A stretch of 64,000 bases of DNA. It comes from Candidatus Doudnabacteria bacterium RIFCSPHIGHO2_02_FULL_42_25 (GTDB taxonomy: Bacteria > Patescibacteria > Doudnabacteria > UBA920 > O2-02-FULL-48-8). The DNA lies in assembly GCA_001777665.1 (NCBI GenBank), contig MFEQ01000003.1:19734-83733 (forward strand). The letters are read 5' to 3'. The position numbers were made by a program, and so were the translations under genes. Shown here piece by piece: positions 55,353 through 62,724 of this stretch (positions within the stretch are counted from its first letter, which is position 1; the number at the start of each line of letters is the position of its first letter). The notes beneath the pieces were generated by a model. The model saw only the letters and a list, made by a program, of their open reading frames with translations. It did not search any database and was not told where the DNA came from.

Positions 55353-56228
55353 ATGATTCCGTACGCTAAAATTTTTAGACAGGCTATTGAGATTACACGA
55401 AATAATAAATTCTTGTGGATCTTTGGCCCGCCCGCCATCGCAAGCCTGATTATAAGTCTTAAACTTGCTCAGGCGTTGCGGGCGGGCCTGTTTTTAAGTT
55501 TAGCGACGACATTTATCGTTCCAGAAGATGAACCAACAATCAATAATATTTCCCCTTGGATTTTTATTGCAGTTTTGATAATTTTTTTAGTCATTTATTT
55601 CCGCTGCAAAGCGGCACTCATGATCGCGATTAAATCGATTATTGATCAAAAAGAAATAACGATTGCGAAAGCATTCAAACCATCACAGCAATATTTTTTA
55701 CAACTCATGGGGGTTTATTTTATGATCCAAGTTGCGATCGGACTACTGGGCATGGTTATGTACCTACCTATAAGGTCTATGTTCGATGCTGGGAATACTT
55801 ATGCTGCTGTTAGTTTTACGGTCGTGGGGTTGTTGATTTTTATTCCATTTGCACTCGCTGCGGTTTTGTATAACGTAATCGTGCCGATGTTTATAGTAAT
55901 TTTTGGTTTAAAATATAATGAGGCTTTGAAGAGAACTTCAGAGTTGCTAAGCAAGCACTGGCAGACGTTGCTGGTAGTTGGCTTTTTAATGTTTTTACCA
56001 CAATTATTGATTCTTCTGGCCTCACTCTCGATTGTTTTTTTCCAAGATTTGCCGTATCATATGATAGGTTTAGCTGGAATTATTGGGACAGGTTTGCTAT
56101 TATTATTGGCCCATGCGATTCTAGCCGTATTCCAGCAAGCAGTTTGGGTTTTGACTTTTTTGGAACTAGTGCGACCTCAAAAATTTGAGGAAGAAGTTCC
56201 TGAAGTCGCCCCCGAAATCGCAGGGTAA
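55353..56228 (+). CDS. Polytopic membrane protein, unknown
   Basis: 291 aa, six or so transmembrane helices, with the N-terminal AIEITRNNKFLWIFGPP pattern seen in a group of DUF7544/YckC-like CPR membrane proteins. Residues 25-46 (IASLIISLKLAQALRAGLF) are encoded by a GC-rich inverted repeat that also occurs in rluD, apparently an inserted palindrome forming an extra hydrophobic stretch. Follows ftsH by 3 nt. Confidence 0.7.
   Translation: MIPYAKIFRQAIEITRNNKFLWIFGPPAIASLIISLKLAQALRAGLFLSLATTFIVPEDEPTINNISPWIFIAVLIIFLVIYFRCKAALMIAIKSIIDQKEITIAKAFKPSQQYFLQLMGVYFMIQVAIGLLGMVMYLPIRSMFDAGNTYAAVSFTVVGLLIFIPFALAAVLYNVIVPMFIVIFGLKYNEALKRTSELLSKHWQTLLVVGFLMFLPQLLILLASLSIVFFQDLPYHMIGLAGIIGTGLLLLLAHAILAVFQQAVWVLTFLELVRPQKFEEEVPEVAPEIAG
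55425..55488. repeat. Palindromic element family D, copy 1 (in coding sequence)
   Basis: GGCCCGCCCGC...AAGCCTGA pairs with TCAGGCGTTGCGGGCGGGCC, 64 nt overall. Same arm sequence as at 62464-62523 within rluD. Confidence 0.8.
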
Positions 56229-56244
56229 CGAGGGTGACCCTCGT
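56228..56244. repeat. REP palindrome, family A, copy 3
   Basis: ACGAGGGTGACCCTCGT, identical to the copies flanking the RAYT gene, between the membrane-protein stop and tRNA-Val. Confidence 0.88.
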
Positions 56245-56246
56245 AA

Positions 56247-56321
56247 GCGCGATTAGCTCAGTGGTAGAGCGATTCTTTGACGTAGAATAGGTCGAAGGTT
56301 CGATCCCTTCATCGCGCACCA
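56247..56321 (+). tRNA. tRNA-Val(GAC)
   Basis: Acceptor GCGCGAT/ATCGCGC; loop TTGACGT between ATTCT and AGAAT gives anticodon GAC; CCA encoded. Confidence 0.94.
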
Positions 56322-56334
56322 GAATAATTAACGG

Positions 56335-56410
56335 CTACGAAACTACGAAAAGTTACGTAAGTACGAAAAAAACCATTTCGTATTTTCGTAAAAAATTCGT
56401 ACGTTCGTAG
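56335..56410 (+). repeat. TACGAA repeat hairpin in rnc leader
   Basis: CTACGAAACTACGAAAAG and TTCGTACGTTCGTAG form an imperfect long stem; ends GTTCGTAGATA 7 nt before the ATG, as in gyrA. Confidence 0.75.
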
Positions 56411-56417
56411 ATAGATA

Positions 56418-57101
56418 ATGGATTTAAGTCAGCTTGAACAAAAAATAAAACTTCAATTCAAAGATCGGAATTTGCTGCAGTCTGCAATGACTCATCGATC
56501 TTATTTGAACGAGAACCGTCGCTGGCCGCTTCCCCACAATGAGCGATTGGAATTTTTGGGTGATGCGGTTTTAGAATTGATCACCACGGAATATCTTTAT
56601 CGGAACTTTCCAAATCCAGAAGGGGAGTTAACCAATCTTCGTTCCGCCCTGGTTAATTACAAAATGCTTTCTGAAATTTCTGCGGAACTGGAATTGGATA
56701 AATATATTTTGCTCTCCAAAGGTGAATCCAAAGATATCGGCAGAGCCAGACAAGTGATTATGGCCAATGCCATTGAAGCCCTGATTGGTGCTATTTTTCT
56801 CGATTCTGGTTTTACCGCAGCAGAGACTTTTGTCAATGAATTCGTGATTAGACATCTGGAGAATATCGTGACGGCTGGAAATATTCTCGATCCAAAAAGT
56901 AAATTTCAGGAATTGACCCAGGAAAAATTGGGCGTTACGCCGCACTATAAAGTTTTGGCGGAATGGGGACCAGATCACAACAAAAATTTTGAAGTCGGGG
57001 TCTTCGTCAATGAAAAACAAATAGCCAAAGGAACAGGATCGTCCAAACAAGAAGCCGAAATCGCCGCCGCCGAGAATGGCTTGAAAGTAAGCGATCTATA
57101 A
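56418..57101 (+). CDS. rnc: Ribonuclease III
   Basis: 227 aa. Signature NERLEFLGDAVLELI with the metal-binding acidic residues, second site residues in NAIEALIGAIFLD, and a C-terminal double-stranded RNA-binding domain (DPKSKFQELTQEKLGVTPHY). Cleaves double-stranded RNA, matures rRNA. A hairpin of TACGAA repeats lies in its own leader and could be a self-cleavage target, as RNase III autoregulates by leader cleavage in E. coli. Followed by smc, a conserved order. Confidence 0.94.
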   Translation: MDLSQLEQKIKLQFKDRNLLQSAMTHRSYLNENRRWPLPHNERLEFLGDAVLELITTEYLYRNFPNPEGELTNLRSALVNYKMLSEISAELELDKYILLSKGESKDIGRARQVIMANAIEALIGAIFLDSGFTAAETFVNEFVIRHLENIVTAGNILDPKSKFQELTQEKLGVTPHYKVLAEWGPDHNKNFEVGVFVNEKQIAKGTGSSKQEAEIAAAENGLKVSDL

Positions 57102-57108
57102 TTATAGA

Positions 57109-59238
57109 ATGTACCTCAAAAGACTAGAAATACAAGGATTCAAATCATTCGCCCAGAAAACCGTTCTGGATTTCGAACCAGGGATTACTGCTGTCGTCGG
57201 TCCCAATGGTAGCGGTAAATCCAATGTCGCGGATAGTTTGCGCTGGGTCATGGGAGAACAATCTCTCAAGCTACTTCGTGGTAAAAAATCAGAAGATGTA
57301 ATTTTTGCCGGCTCTGATAGGAAGTCGAAGCTATCCTTTGCGGAAGTCTCACTTACTTTTGATAATAAAGATCATAAAATCCCAAGTGATTATTCAGAGG
57401 TTGTGGTAACTAGAAGACTTTATCGCAATGGTGAATCCGAATATTTGCTTAACAATAATCGAGCGCGGTTGCTGGATGTTGTCGATATGCTGCTTAGCTG
57501 CGGTTTTGGCGCGACTAATTATGCCGTGATCGGTCAGGGTTTGATCGATCAAATGATTATGGCCGGTCCTGCTGAAATTAAAAATTTAGTTGAAGAAGCG
57601 TCAGGGGTAAAGCCTTATTATTTGAAGCGTGAAAAAACAATTCGAAAATTAGAGCAGACATCAGAGAATTTATCCAGAGTTTCGGAATTACTAAACGAAA
57701 TAGAACCGAGACTGCGATCACTGAAGCGCCAGGCGAAACGCATGGAAGAGCGGGAAGTGATAGCGGCGCAACTGGCTAGTTTACAAATGGAATACTTTGG
57801 CAATCAATCATATTTGCTTGAAACCGAAATCAAAGCAGTGTCGGAAAGATTGGAATTGAAACGCGTGATTTTGGTAAAGTTAGAAACGGAAATCTCATCA
57901 TTCCAAAAAACTTTGGAAAAAGAAGAACAGCAAACCGGTCAATCGAACAGCTTTTTAGAAGAACTGGAAAAGAAATTTAAGGTTTTGGAAGATAAAAAGC
58001 TTTCTCTGTTGGAAAAATTAGCAGAGATAAAAGGCAAACTCAAAGCCGAAGTGCCAATTACCCGGAATTTTAATGAATTTCGACAAAAATTTGAAGACAT
58101 CATCAATCTGCTGCGACCTGAAAATATCGATGAAATCAAAACTAAATTAAAGAATTTGGTTTTGAGTTATAGTACATCCAAAAACGATGATTTATTGGGT
58201 CAGAAAAAGACTTTGGACACTGAACTGGAAAGCACGGTGAAGGAAATTGCCGAATACAACATCACCCGCAACAAATTATTGGCCGAAGAAAAGCAGAAGA
58301 AATCGTTTTTAACCGAAGAAGAGAAAAAATTTCGATCGAAAACATTTGAATTGACCAAACTCAAAGATGAGCAGAATTTAGTTTTGGTGGAAAAAGCCAA
58401 ACTCGATACCAGATTGGAAAGTTTGGAAAAGGAAATCAAAGAAGCATTTGGTCATTTCCCAGAGACTTTGAAAAATTATAAGAAAGCACAAGTTGCTGCT
58501 GAATTGCCGAATCAGATTAGTAAACTCAAGCATCAGTTGGAATTAGCTGGGGGTGTCGACGAAGCGACAATGATGGAGTATCGAGAAACCCAAGAGCGGT
58601 TTGATTATTTGACCAATCAATCAAAAGATTTGGAAGGCGGTGTTACAGATCTTAGAAGTGTCATCGAAGAACTCGATCAAATTATCAAAAAACAATTTGA
58701 TGAAGCATTTGGTAAAATCTCCAAAAAGTTTGAAGAATATTTCAGAATATTATTTAACGGTGGCCGAGCCCAGATGACGCTACTCCGAGCCCAAGCCAAT
58801 GGCGAGGAAGAAGAAGTGCTCCCCGAAGAAGACGAAGAGCCTGTGGTGGATGGGTTGAAGAAAAAGAAAGGGACCATGCAGATAGTCGGGATTGAGATCA
58901 AAGCGACACCACCAGGAAAAAAATTGGCTACAATCGCAGCATTGTCTGGAGGCGAGAGAGCTTTAACAGCCATCGCTCTACTATGCAGCATGCTGGCTTG
59001 TTATCCCTCCCCATTTGTCGTGTTAGACGAAGTCGATGCAGCCTTGGATGAAGCCAATTCCATCCGGTTTGCGAAAATTTTAGGAACCCTGGCTCACCAA
59101 ACGCAATTTATCACTATCACTCATAACCGAGAAACCATGCGCCAAGCCCATACCCTTTATGGAGTCACCATGAATGATGAAGGAGTATCTAAGATCCTCT
59201 CGGTAAAGCTTGAGAAAGCAGAAGCCATAGCTCAATGA
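57109..59238 (+). CDS. smc: SMC-like ATPase without visible hinge
   Basis: 709 aa. Head motifs are complete: Walker A GPNGSGKSN (31-39), YAVIGQGLIDQMI, EEASGVKPYY, signature LSGGERALTAIAL (612-), Walker B FVVLDEVDAALDEAN (about 636-650), ITITHNRETM. Bacterial SMC has about 1,180 aa with a 150-residue hinge dividing two long coiled coils. Here the coiled-coil part is short (about 180-560) and I see no hinge sequence (no GGG-type loop). It may dimerise otherwise. SMC organises and segregates the chromosome. Position after rnc is conserved. Confidence 0.88.
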   Translation: MYLKRLEIQGFKSFAQKTVLDFEPGITAVVGPNGSGKSNVADSLRWVMGEQSLKLLRGKKSEDVIFAGSDRKSKLSFAEVSLTFDNKDHKIPSDYSEVVVTRRLYRNGESEYLLNNNRARLLDVVDMLLSCGFGATNYAVIGQGLIDQMIMAGPAEIKNLVEEASGVKPYYLKREKTIRKLEQTSENLSRVSELLNEIEPRLRSLKRQAKRMEEREVIAAQLASLQMEYFGNQSYLLETEIKAVSERLELKRVILVKLETEISSFQKTLEKEEQQTGQSNSFLEELEKKFKVLEDKKLSLLEKLAEIKGKLKAEVPITRNFNEFRQKFEDIINLLRPENIDEIKTKLKNLVLSYSTSKNDDLLGQKKTLDTELESTVKEIAEYNITRNKLLAEEKQKKSFLTEEEKKFRSKTFELTKLKDEQNLVLVEKAKLDTRLESLEKEIKEAFGHFPETLKNYKKAQVAAELPNQISKLKHQLELAGGVDEATMMEYRETQERFDYLTNQSKDLEGGVTDLRSVIEELDQIIKKQFDEAFGKISKKFEEYFRILFNGGRAQMTLLRAQANGEEEEVLPEEDEEPVVDGLKKKKGTMQIVGIEIKATPPGKKLATIAALSGGERALTAIALLCSMLACYPSPFVVLDEVDAALDEANSIRFAKILGTLAHQTQFITITHNRETMRQAHTLYGVTMNDEGVSKILSVKLEKAEAIAQ

Positions 59239-59858
59239 TTACAGATCTTTTAGTTACGATTTCGCATTTCATTACCTCGACTATTGATCAACTCGGCTAT
59301 GTCGGGGTTGTTCTTTTGATGGGCATGGGAACAGCGGCAATTCCATTGCCTTCAGAGCTAGTCATGCCGTTTGCTGGCTCTCTTGTTGAAGATGGAAGAT
59401 TTAGTCTATTAAGCTTGGCTTTAGCTGGCGCTATTGGTTCGACTTTAGGTTCATTGGTTATTTACTATTTAGCACATTATGGTGGCCGAAAGTTGATTTC
59501 CAAATACGAGCATATTATTTTCGTCTCGCAAGATGATTTGGATCTGGCTGAAAAATTTTTCCATCGGTTTCGCCATTCCGCAGCTTTTTTTGGCAGCATG
59601 CTCCCAGTCGTTCGCGCCTTTATTTCTATCCCAGCCGGGATTGCCAGAGTGCCAGTAATTCCATTTGCGGCCAGTGTTTTTAGCGGGGCATTTATTTGGT
59701 CATACTTTTTAGCTTGGTTGGGACTAACATTAGGTGAGAATTGGAAAAATTTAGAAACCTATTTTCGGAAAATCGATATTTTTATTGTTGCACTAGCTAT
59801 CGGATTTATCATTTACTGGATCCGACGGCATATTAAGAATAGAGTTAACCCCTCCTAA
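59235..59858 (+). CDS. DedA-family membrane protein
   Basis: 207 aa, five to six transmembrane helices. Typical DedA motifs: GMGTAAIPLPSELVMPFAGS, GSTLGSLVIYYLAHYGG and SMLPVVRAFISIPAGIAR with the conserved arginines. The family translocates undecaprenyl phosphate or other lipids. It overlaps smc by 4 nt (ATGA). Confidence 0.92.
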   Translation: MITDLLVTISHFITSTIDQLGYVGVVLLMGMGTAAIPLPSELVMPFAGSLVEDGRFSLLSLALAGAIGSTLGSLVIYYLAHYGGRKLISKYEHIIFVSQDDLDLAEKFFHRFRHSAAFFGSMLPVVRAFISIPAGIARVPVIPFAASVFSGAFIWSYFLAWLGLTLGENWKNLETYFRKIDIFIVALAIGFIIYWIRRHIKNRVNPS

Positions 59859-59881
59859 CCTCCCCTTATATTAAGGGGAGG
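59859..59881 (+). terminator. Hairpin after dedA
   Basis: CCTCCCCTTA/TAAGGGGAGG, 10-bp stem, 3-nt loop, no T-run. Confidence 0.5.
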
Positions 59882-59896
59882 AACAACTGCGGGGTC

Positions 59897-59925
59897 TTGC
59901 CAAGGCTTGATGATTCTGTTATACT
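59897..59925 (+). promoter_or_regulatory. rpsP promoter
   Basis: TTGCCA (59897-59902), 17-nt spacer, TATACT (59920-59925). Predicted start near 59932, about 10 nt before the leader hairpin. Confidence 0.68.
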
Positions 59926-59941
59926 CATGCGAGCTACTTGT

Positions 59942-60017
59942 CAGGTAGTGAAATTAGATTTATATCTAAAGCTGCCTGATGAGCAATAATTTATTATTAT
60001 CTAATTTCTACTACCTG
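59942..60017 (+). promoter_or_regulatory. rpsP leader hairpin touching the start codon
   Basis: CAGGTAGTGAAATTAGAT (59942-59959) pairs with ATCTAATTTCTACTACCTG (59999-60017), which directly precedes the ATG. The closing CAGGTA/TACCTG recurs in the leader at 63164-63220. Confidence 0.65.
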
Positions 60018-60371
60018 ATGTTAACTTTAAGACTACAACGAACCGGGACCAAGAATCGACCGACTTTTCGAATTGTTTTGGCCGAGTCTTACCGCGCTGC
60101 TGGCAAGAAAGCTATCGAAGTCTTGGGACACTATAATCCTCGCAATAAAGAAATGGGGATCAAAGACCAAGAACGATTGCAATATTGGATTAAGCAACAC
60201 GTAGCTCTCTCGCCAACAGTTCACAATTTGTTAGTCGAGAAAAAGTTCCTGGATGCGAAGAAAGTTAAAGCCTGGAGGCCAAAGGTTACGGAAAAAGCTC
60301 CAGAAAATGCAGCTCCTGCAACTCTTCCGACCCAGGCGGAGCCTGGCGTCGGAATTGAAGCCAAAGAATAA
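60018..60371 (+). CDS. rpsP: 30S ribosomal protein S16
   Basis: 117 aa from ATG 60018: LTLRLQRTGTKNRPTFRIVL and VLGHYNPRNKEMGI are the S16 signature; an in-frame ATG at 59979 lies in the hairpin and would add a foreign N-terminus. The C-terminal 25 residues are an Ala/Pro/Glu-rich extension. An early 30S assembly protein, first of the rpsP-trmD-rplS neighbourhood. Confidence 0.95.
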   Translation: MLTLRLQRTGTKNRPTFRIVLAESYRAAGKKAIEVLGHYNPRNKEMGIKDQERLQYWIKQHVALSPTVHNLLVEKKFLDAKKVKAWRPKVTEKAPENAAPATLPTQAEPGVGIEAKE

Positions 60372-60383
60372 CTTTGCTATAAT
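60355..60383 (+). promoter_or_regulatory. khpA promoter
   Basis: TTGAAG (60355-60360), 17-nt spacer, TATAAT (60378-60383) preceded by CTTTGC; overlaps the end of rpsP. Confidence 0.6.
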
Positions 60384-60392
60384 AGTTTTACT

Positions 60393-60458
60393 CTGATTGG
60401 TGGCGAAAGTAGTCGAATCCCTGCTACGCTAAAGCTTCGCAGGACAAGCCAACATCAG
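60393..60458 (+). promoter_or_regulatory. khpA leader hairpin with family E palindrome
   Basis: CTGATTGGTGGC and GCCAACATCAG close a hairpin that contains CCTGC-TACGCTAAAGCTTC-GCAGG (60420-60443). Confidence 0.55.
60420..60443. repeat. Palindrome family E, copy 2
   Basis: On the minus strand CCTGC-GAAGCTTTAGCGTA-GCAGG: 21 of 24 bases equal the copy at 53352, and the arm change C-G to G-C is compensated. Confidence 0.75.
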
Positions 60459-60482
60459 TTTTGATAATTAAATATCACTGCA

Positions 60483-60797
60483 ATGGAACAAGACCAAGAA
60501 TTTGTAGAATATCTGGTCAAAGCTCTAGTCGATCATCCTACTGATGTGAAGACCGAACGAACTGTGGACGAGATGGGAGTGCTGATCACTCTTCACCTCA
60601 ACCCAGAAGATATGGGTCAGGTTATCGGTCGACAGGGACAGACTGCTAAATCTATCCGAACGTTACTCCGAGTAGTCGGCGCCAAGCGCAAGTCTCGAGT
60701 CAATCTCAAGATTCACGAACCGGAAGGCAGCAGACGACCAGCGAGATCAGAATCAGCTCCAGATCTTACCTCCGATATAGACGAGTTTAAACTCTAA
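60483..60797 (+). CDS. khpA: KH-domain RNA-binding protein (KhpA/YlqC)
   Basis: 104 aa. Residues 1-77 are a single type II KH domain with the GxxG loop in VIGRQGQTAKSIRTLLRVV; a 25-residue charged tail follows. KhpA forms complexes with KhpB/Jag and binds many RNAs in Gram-positives. Sits after rpsP as in Firmicutes (rpsP-ylqC). Confidence 0.92.
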   Translation: MEQDQEFVEYLVKALVDHPTDVKTERTVDEMGVLITLHLNPEDMGQVIGRQGQTAKSIRTLLRVVGAKRKSRVNLKIHEPEGSRRPARSESAPDLTSDIDEFKL

Positions 60798-60839
60798 CAT
60801 AAAAGCCCCCGGCGAAATCCGGGGGTTTTGCTTTTATGT
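60798..60839 (+). terminator. Terminator after khpA
   Basis: CCCCCGG/CCGGGGG stem with outer ACATAAAAG/CTTTTATGT arms and T-run inside the 3' part. Confidence 0.8.
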
Positions 60840-60841
60840 CT

Positions 60842-60928
60842 CGATGCTAATATACTAATGAATGCTAATTATACGAATCCCCAGCGCTATTTATTAGTAT
60901 CATTAGTAAAATTCGTATATTCGAATCG
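60842..60928 (+). repeat. Repeat hairpin in trmD leader
   Basis: CGATGCTAATATACTAATG and the later CATTAGT...CGTATATTCGAATCG are inverted relatives built of ATACTAAT/ATACGAAT units; ends 6 nt before the ATG. Confidence 0.6.
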
Positions 60929-60934
60929 CGACCC

Positions 60935-61633
60935 ATGAAATTCATCATTCTCACATTATTTCCTGAAGCATTTGAATCTTACCTCAACGTAAGCTTGCTT
61001 AAACGTGCCTTGGCCAAGAAATTTATTAAAATAGAATTAAAAAATCTGCGTGACTTCGGCGTAGGCGCTCATAAAGTTGTCGACTTGAGACCATACGGTG
61101 GGGGAGCAGGTATGGTTTTGCGAGTCGATATCATTGATCGCGCTCTTCGCGCGATCAAAGCCAAACAAAAAGGTAAAAAGTCAAAAGTAATACTACTGAC
61201 TCCACAAGGCAAGGTTTTTAATCAAAAATTAGCGAAACAATTATCGAAAGTAGATACTTTAATTTTGGTTTGCGGTCGTTATGAAGGATTCGATGAACGT
61301 ATCCGTGATTTAGTCGATTATGAAATATCTATAGGAGATTATGTTTTGACTGGTGGTGAGATTCCAGCGCTCGCTGTGTTAGATACTGTCGCGAGACTAG
61401 TTCCTGGTGTAGTTGGTAAAGCCGAATCCTTAGTATCGGAGAGTTTTTCAGAGTCTGCCGGCCGGCGGATACTCGAATATCCGCAATACACCAGACCAGA
61501 AAATTATAAAGGGAAACGAGTGCCGAAAGTTTTACTCACTGGCAATCATGCGAAAATCAACGAATGGCGACAAAAAGAAGCGTTGAAACGCACGAAAAAG
61601 CGCCGGCCAGATTTGCTTCGTGGTCTAAGATAA
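60935..61633 (+). CDS. trmD: tRNA (guanine-N1)-methyltransferase
   Basis: 232 aa. SPOUT-fold signatures RPYGGGAGMVLR, CGRYEGFDERIRD and SIGDYVLTGGEIPAL, which form the trefoil-knot SAM site. Methylates G37 of tRNAs reading C or U in the first anticodon... specifically those with G36G37, to prevent frameshifting. rimM, usually between rpsP and trmD, is absent. The stop codon lies in a 15-bp hairpin arm. Confidence 0.95.
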   Translation: MKFIILTLFPEAFESYLNVSLLKRALAKKFIKIELKNLRDFGVGAHKVVDLRPYGGGAGMVLRVDIIDRALRAIKAKQKGKKSKVILLTPQGKVFNQKLAKQLSKVDTLILVCGRYEGFDERIRDLVDYEISIGDYVLTGGEIPALAVLDTVARLVPGVVGKAESLVSESFSESAGRRILEYPQYTRPENYKGKRVPKVLLTGNHAKINEWRQKEALKRTKKRRPDLLRGLR

Positions 61634-61664
61634 CATAATTATTGCGGTCGCAATAATTATGTTA
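61631..61664 (+). promoter_or_regulatory. Perfect hairpin between trmD and rluD
   Basis: TAACATAATTATTGC and GCAATAATTATGTTA, 15-bp perfect arms, loop GGTC. The 5' arm includes the trmD stop, the 3' arm an in-frame ATG (61659). No T-run. Confidence 0.7.
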
Positions 61665-61682
61665 AGTGTGTTCAAAATATTT

Positions 61683-62648
61683 ATGCTCAAGTTTATTTCC
61701 GAAGAAACGAACAGGTTGGATAAATTTATAGCTTCGAAAGTCGAAGTCTCTCGTTCACGCGTGCAAAAAACTATAAAAGAAGGTCAAGTGATGGTTGATG
61801 GGATTATAATTTTGGATACTGATTATGATGTTGTTCCTGGAAACAAAGTTGAATTGCCGGAATTTGTAAAAGAAGAATTGAAAGCCTTTGATTTCGACTT
61901 GAAAGTTGTGTACGAGAACGATGACTTAGCTGTGATTGATAAACCCGCGGGGTTAGTGGTGCATCCAGGCGCTGGCAATATGGAAAATACGCTAGCCAAC
62001 GCATTACTTCATCGATTTCCAGGAATTGAATCAGTAGGGGAACCTCATCGTCCCGGTATTGTTCATCGCCTGGATGAAGATACATCGGGATTGATTCTGA
62101 TTGCGAAAACTCCGGCTGGTTATGAATATCTGAAGCAATTATTTTTAGATCATAAAGTTGAAAAAGAATATTTAGCTTTGGTAAATGGCGTACCCGCGAA
62201 GATGCATGATATTATCAATGCTCCTTTGGAAAGGCAACCATTGAAGCAAAAGATGAAAGTTGGCTCTGGTAAAGAAGCGATTACGGAGTATTGGGTAAAG
62301 GGGTCTAATGGGAGTAATGGGGAAAATGGGTCTTTACAATTCTCTCTGCTTAGGGTAAAATTGCATACAGGTCGCACTCATCAAATTCGAGCGCATCTGG
62401 CTCATATCGGCCATCCAATAGTAGGTGATAAGGTTTATGGCAAGAAAGATGACCAATTAGATAGGCCCGCCCGCCACGCAAGCCAGACAGAAGGCAATAA
62501 AATTGCTGGCGTTGCGGGCAGGCAATTCCTCCATGCTAATCGATTAAAATTTCAGCTGATGGATGGAACATGGATCGAACTGGAGTCCGAACTGCCAGAG
62601 GAATTAAAACAAGTATTAATCAATTTAGAAGTGCGGTTGCCGTTATAA
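61683..62648 (+). CDS. rluD: RluD/RluA-family pseudouridine synthase
   Basis: 321 aa from ATG 61683 (61659, in the hairpin, is the alternative). N-terminal S4 RNA-binding domain (TNRLDKFIASKVEVSRSRVQ), catalytic aspartate in VHRLDEDTSGL (about Asp131), later HTGRTHQIRAHLAHIGHPI and RQFLHANRLKF. Isomerises uridines in 23S rRNA or related RNA. Residues about 261-281 come from an inserted palindromic element, and 206-218 (GSNGSNGENGS) from an AATGGG repeat; both sit in likely surface loops. Confidence 0.9.
   Translation: MLKFISEETNRLDKFIASKVEVSRSRVQKTIKEGQVMVDGIIILDTDYDVVPGNKVELPEFVKEELKAFDFDLKVVYENDDLAVIDKPAGLVVHPGAGNMENTLANALLHRFPGIESVGEPHRPGIVHRLDEDTSGLILIAKTPAGYEYLKQLFLDHKVEKEYLALVNGVPAKMHDIINAPLERQPLKQKMKVGSGKEAITEYWVKGSNGSNGENGSLQFSLLRVKLHTGRTHQIRAHLAHIGHPIVGDKVYGKKDDQLDRPARHASQTEGNKIAGVAGRQFLHANRLKFQLMDGTWIELESELPEELKQVLINLEVRLPL
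62464..62523. repeat. Palindromic element family D, copy 2 (in rluD)
   Basis: GGCCCGCCCGCCACGCAAGC pairs with the CTGGCGTTGCGGGC-GGC arm; 60 nt, hence in frame. Shares its arms with 55425-55488. Confidence 0.8.
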
Positions 62649-62649
62649 G

Positions 62650-62697
62650 GCAGCGCCACGCGTATCGTTGAACGTTGACCGATACGCGCCGCGCCGA
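62650..62697 (+). promoter_or_regulatory. rplS leader hairpin
   Basis: CGCGTATCG (62659-62667) pairs with CGATACGCG (62680-62688), with further GC pairing outside; 28 nt before the rplS ATG. Possible L19 leader structure. Confidence 0.6.
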
Positions 62698-62724
62698 CGT
62701 AACCCGAATAACGCATTAAAAACT

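Noticed and set aside
59979..60017. Longer N-terminus of S16 from an upstream ATG
   Set aside because: It would translate the leader hairpin and add residues absent from S16 proteins.
62668..62724. Longer N-terminus of L19 (MNVDRYAPRRR...)
   Set aside because: Encoded by the leader hairpin; L19 family start fits ATG 62725.
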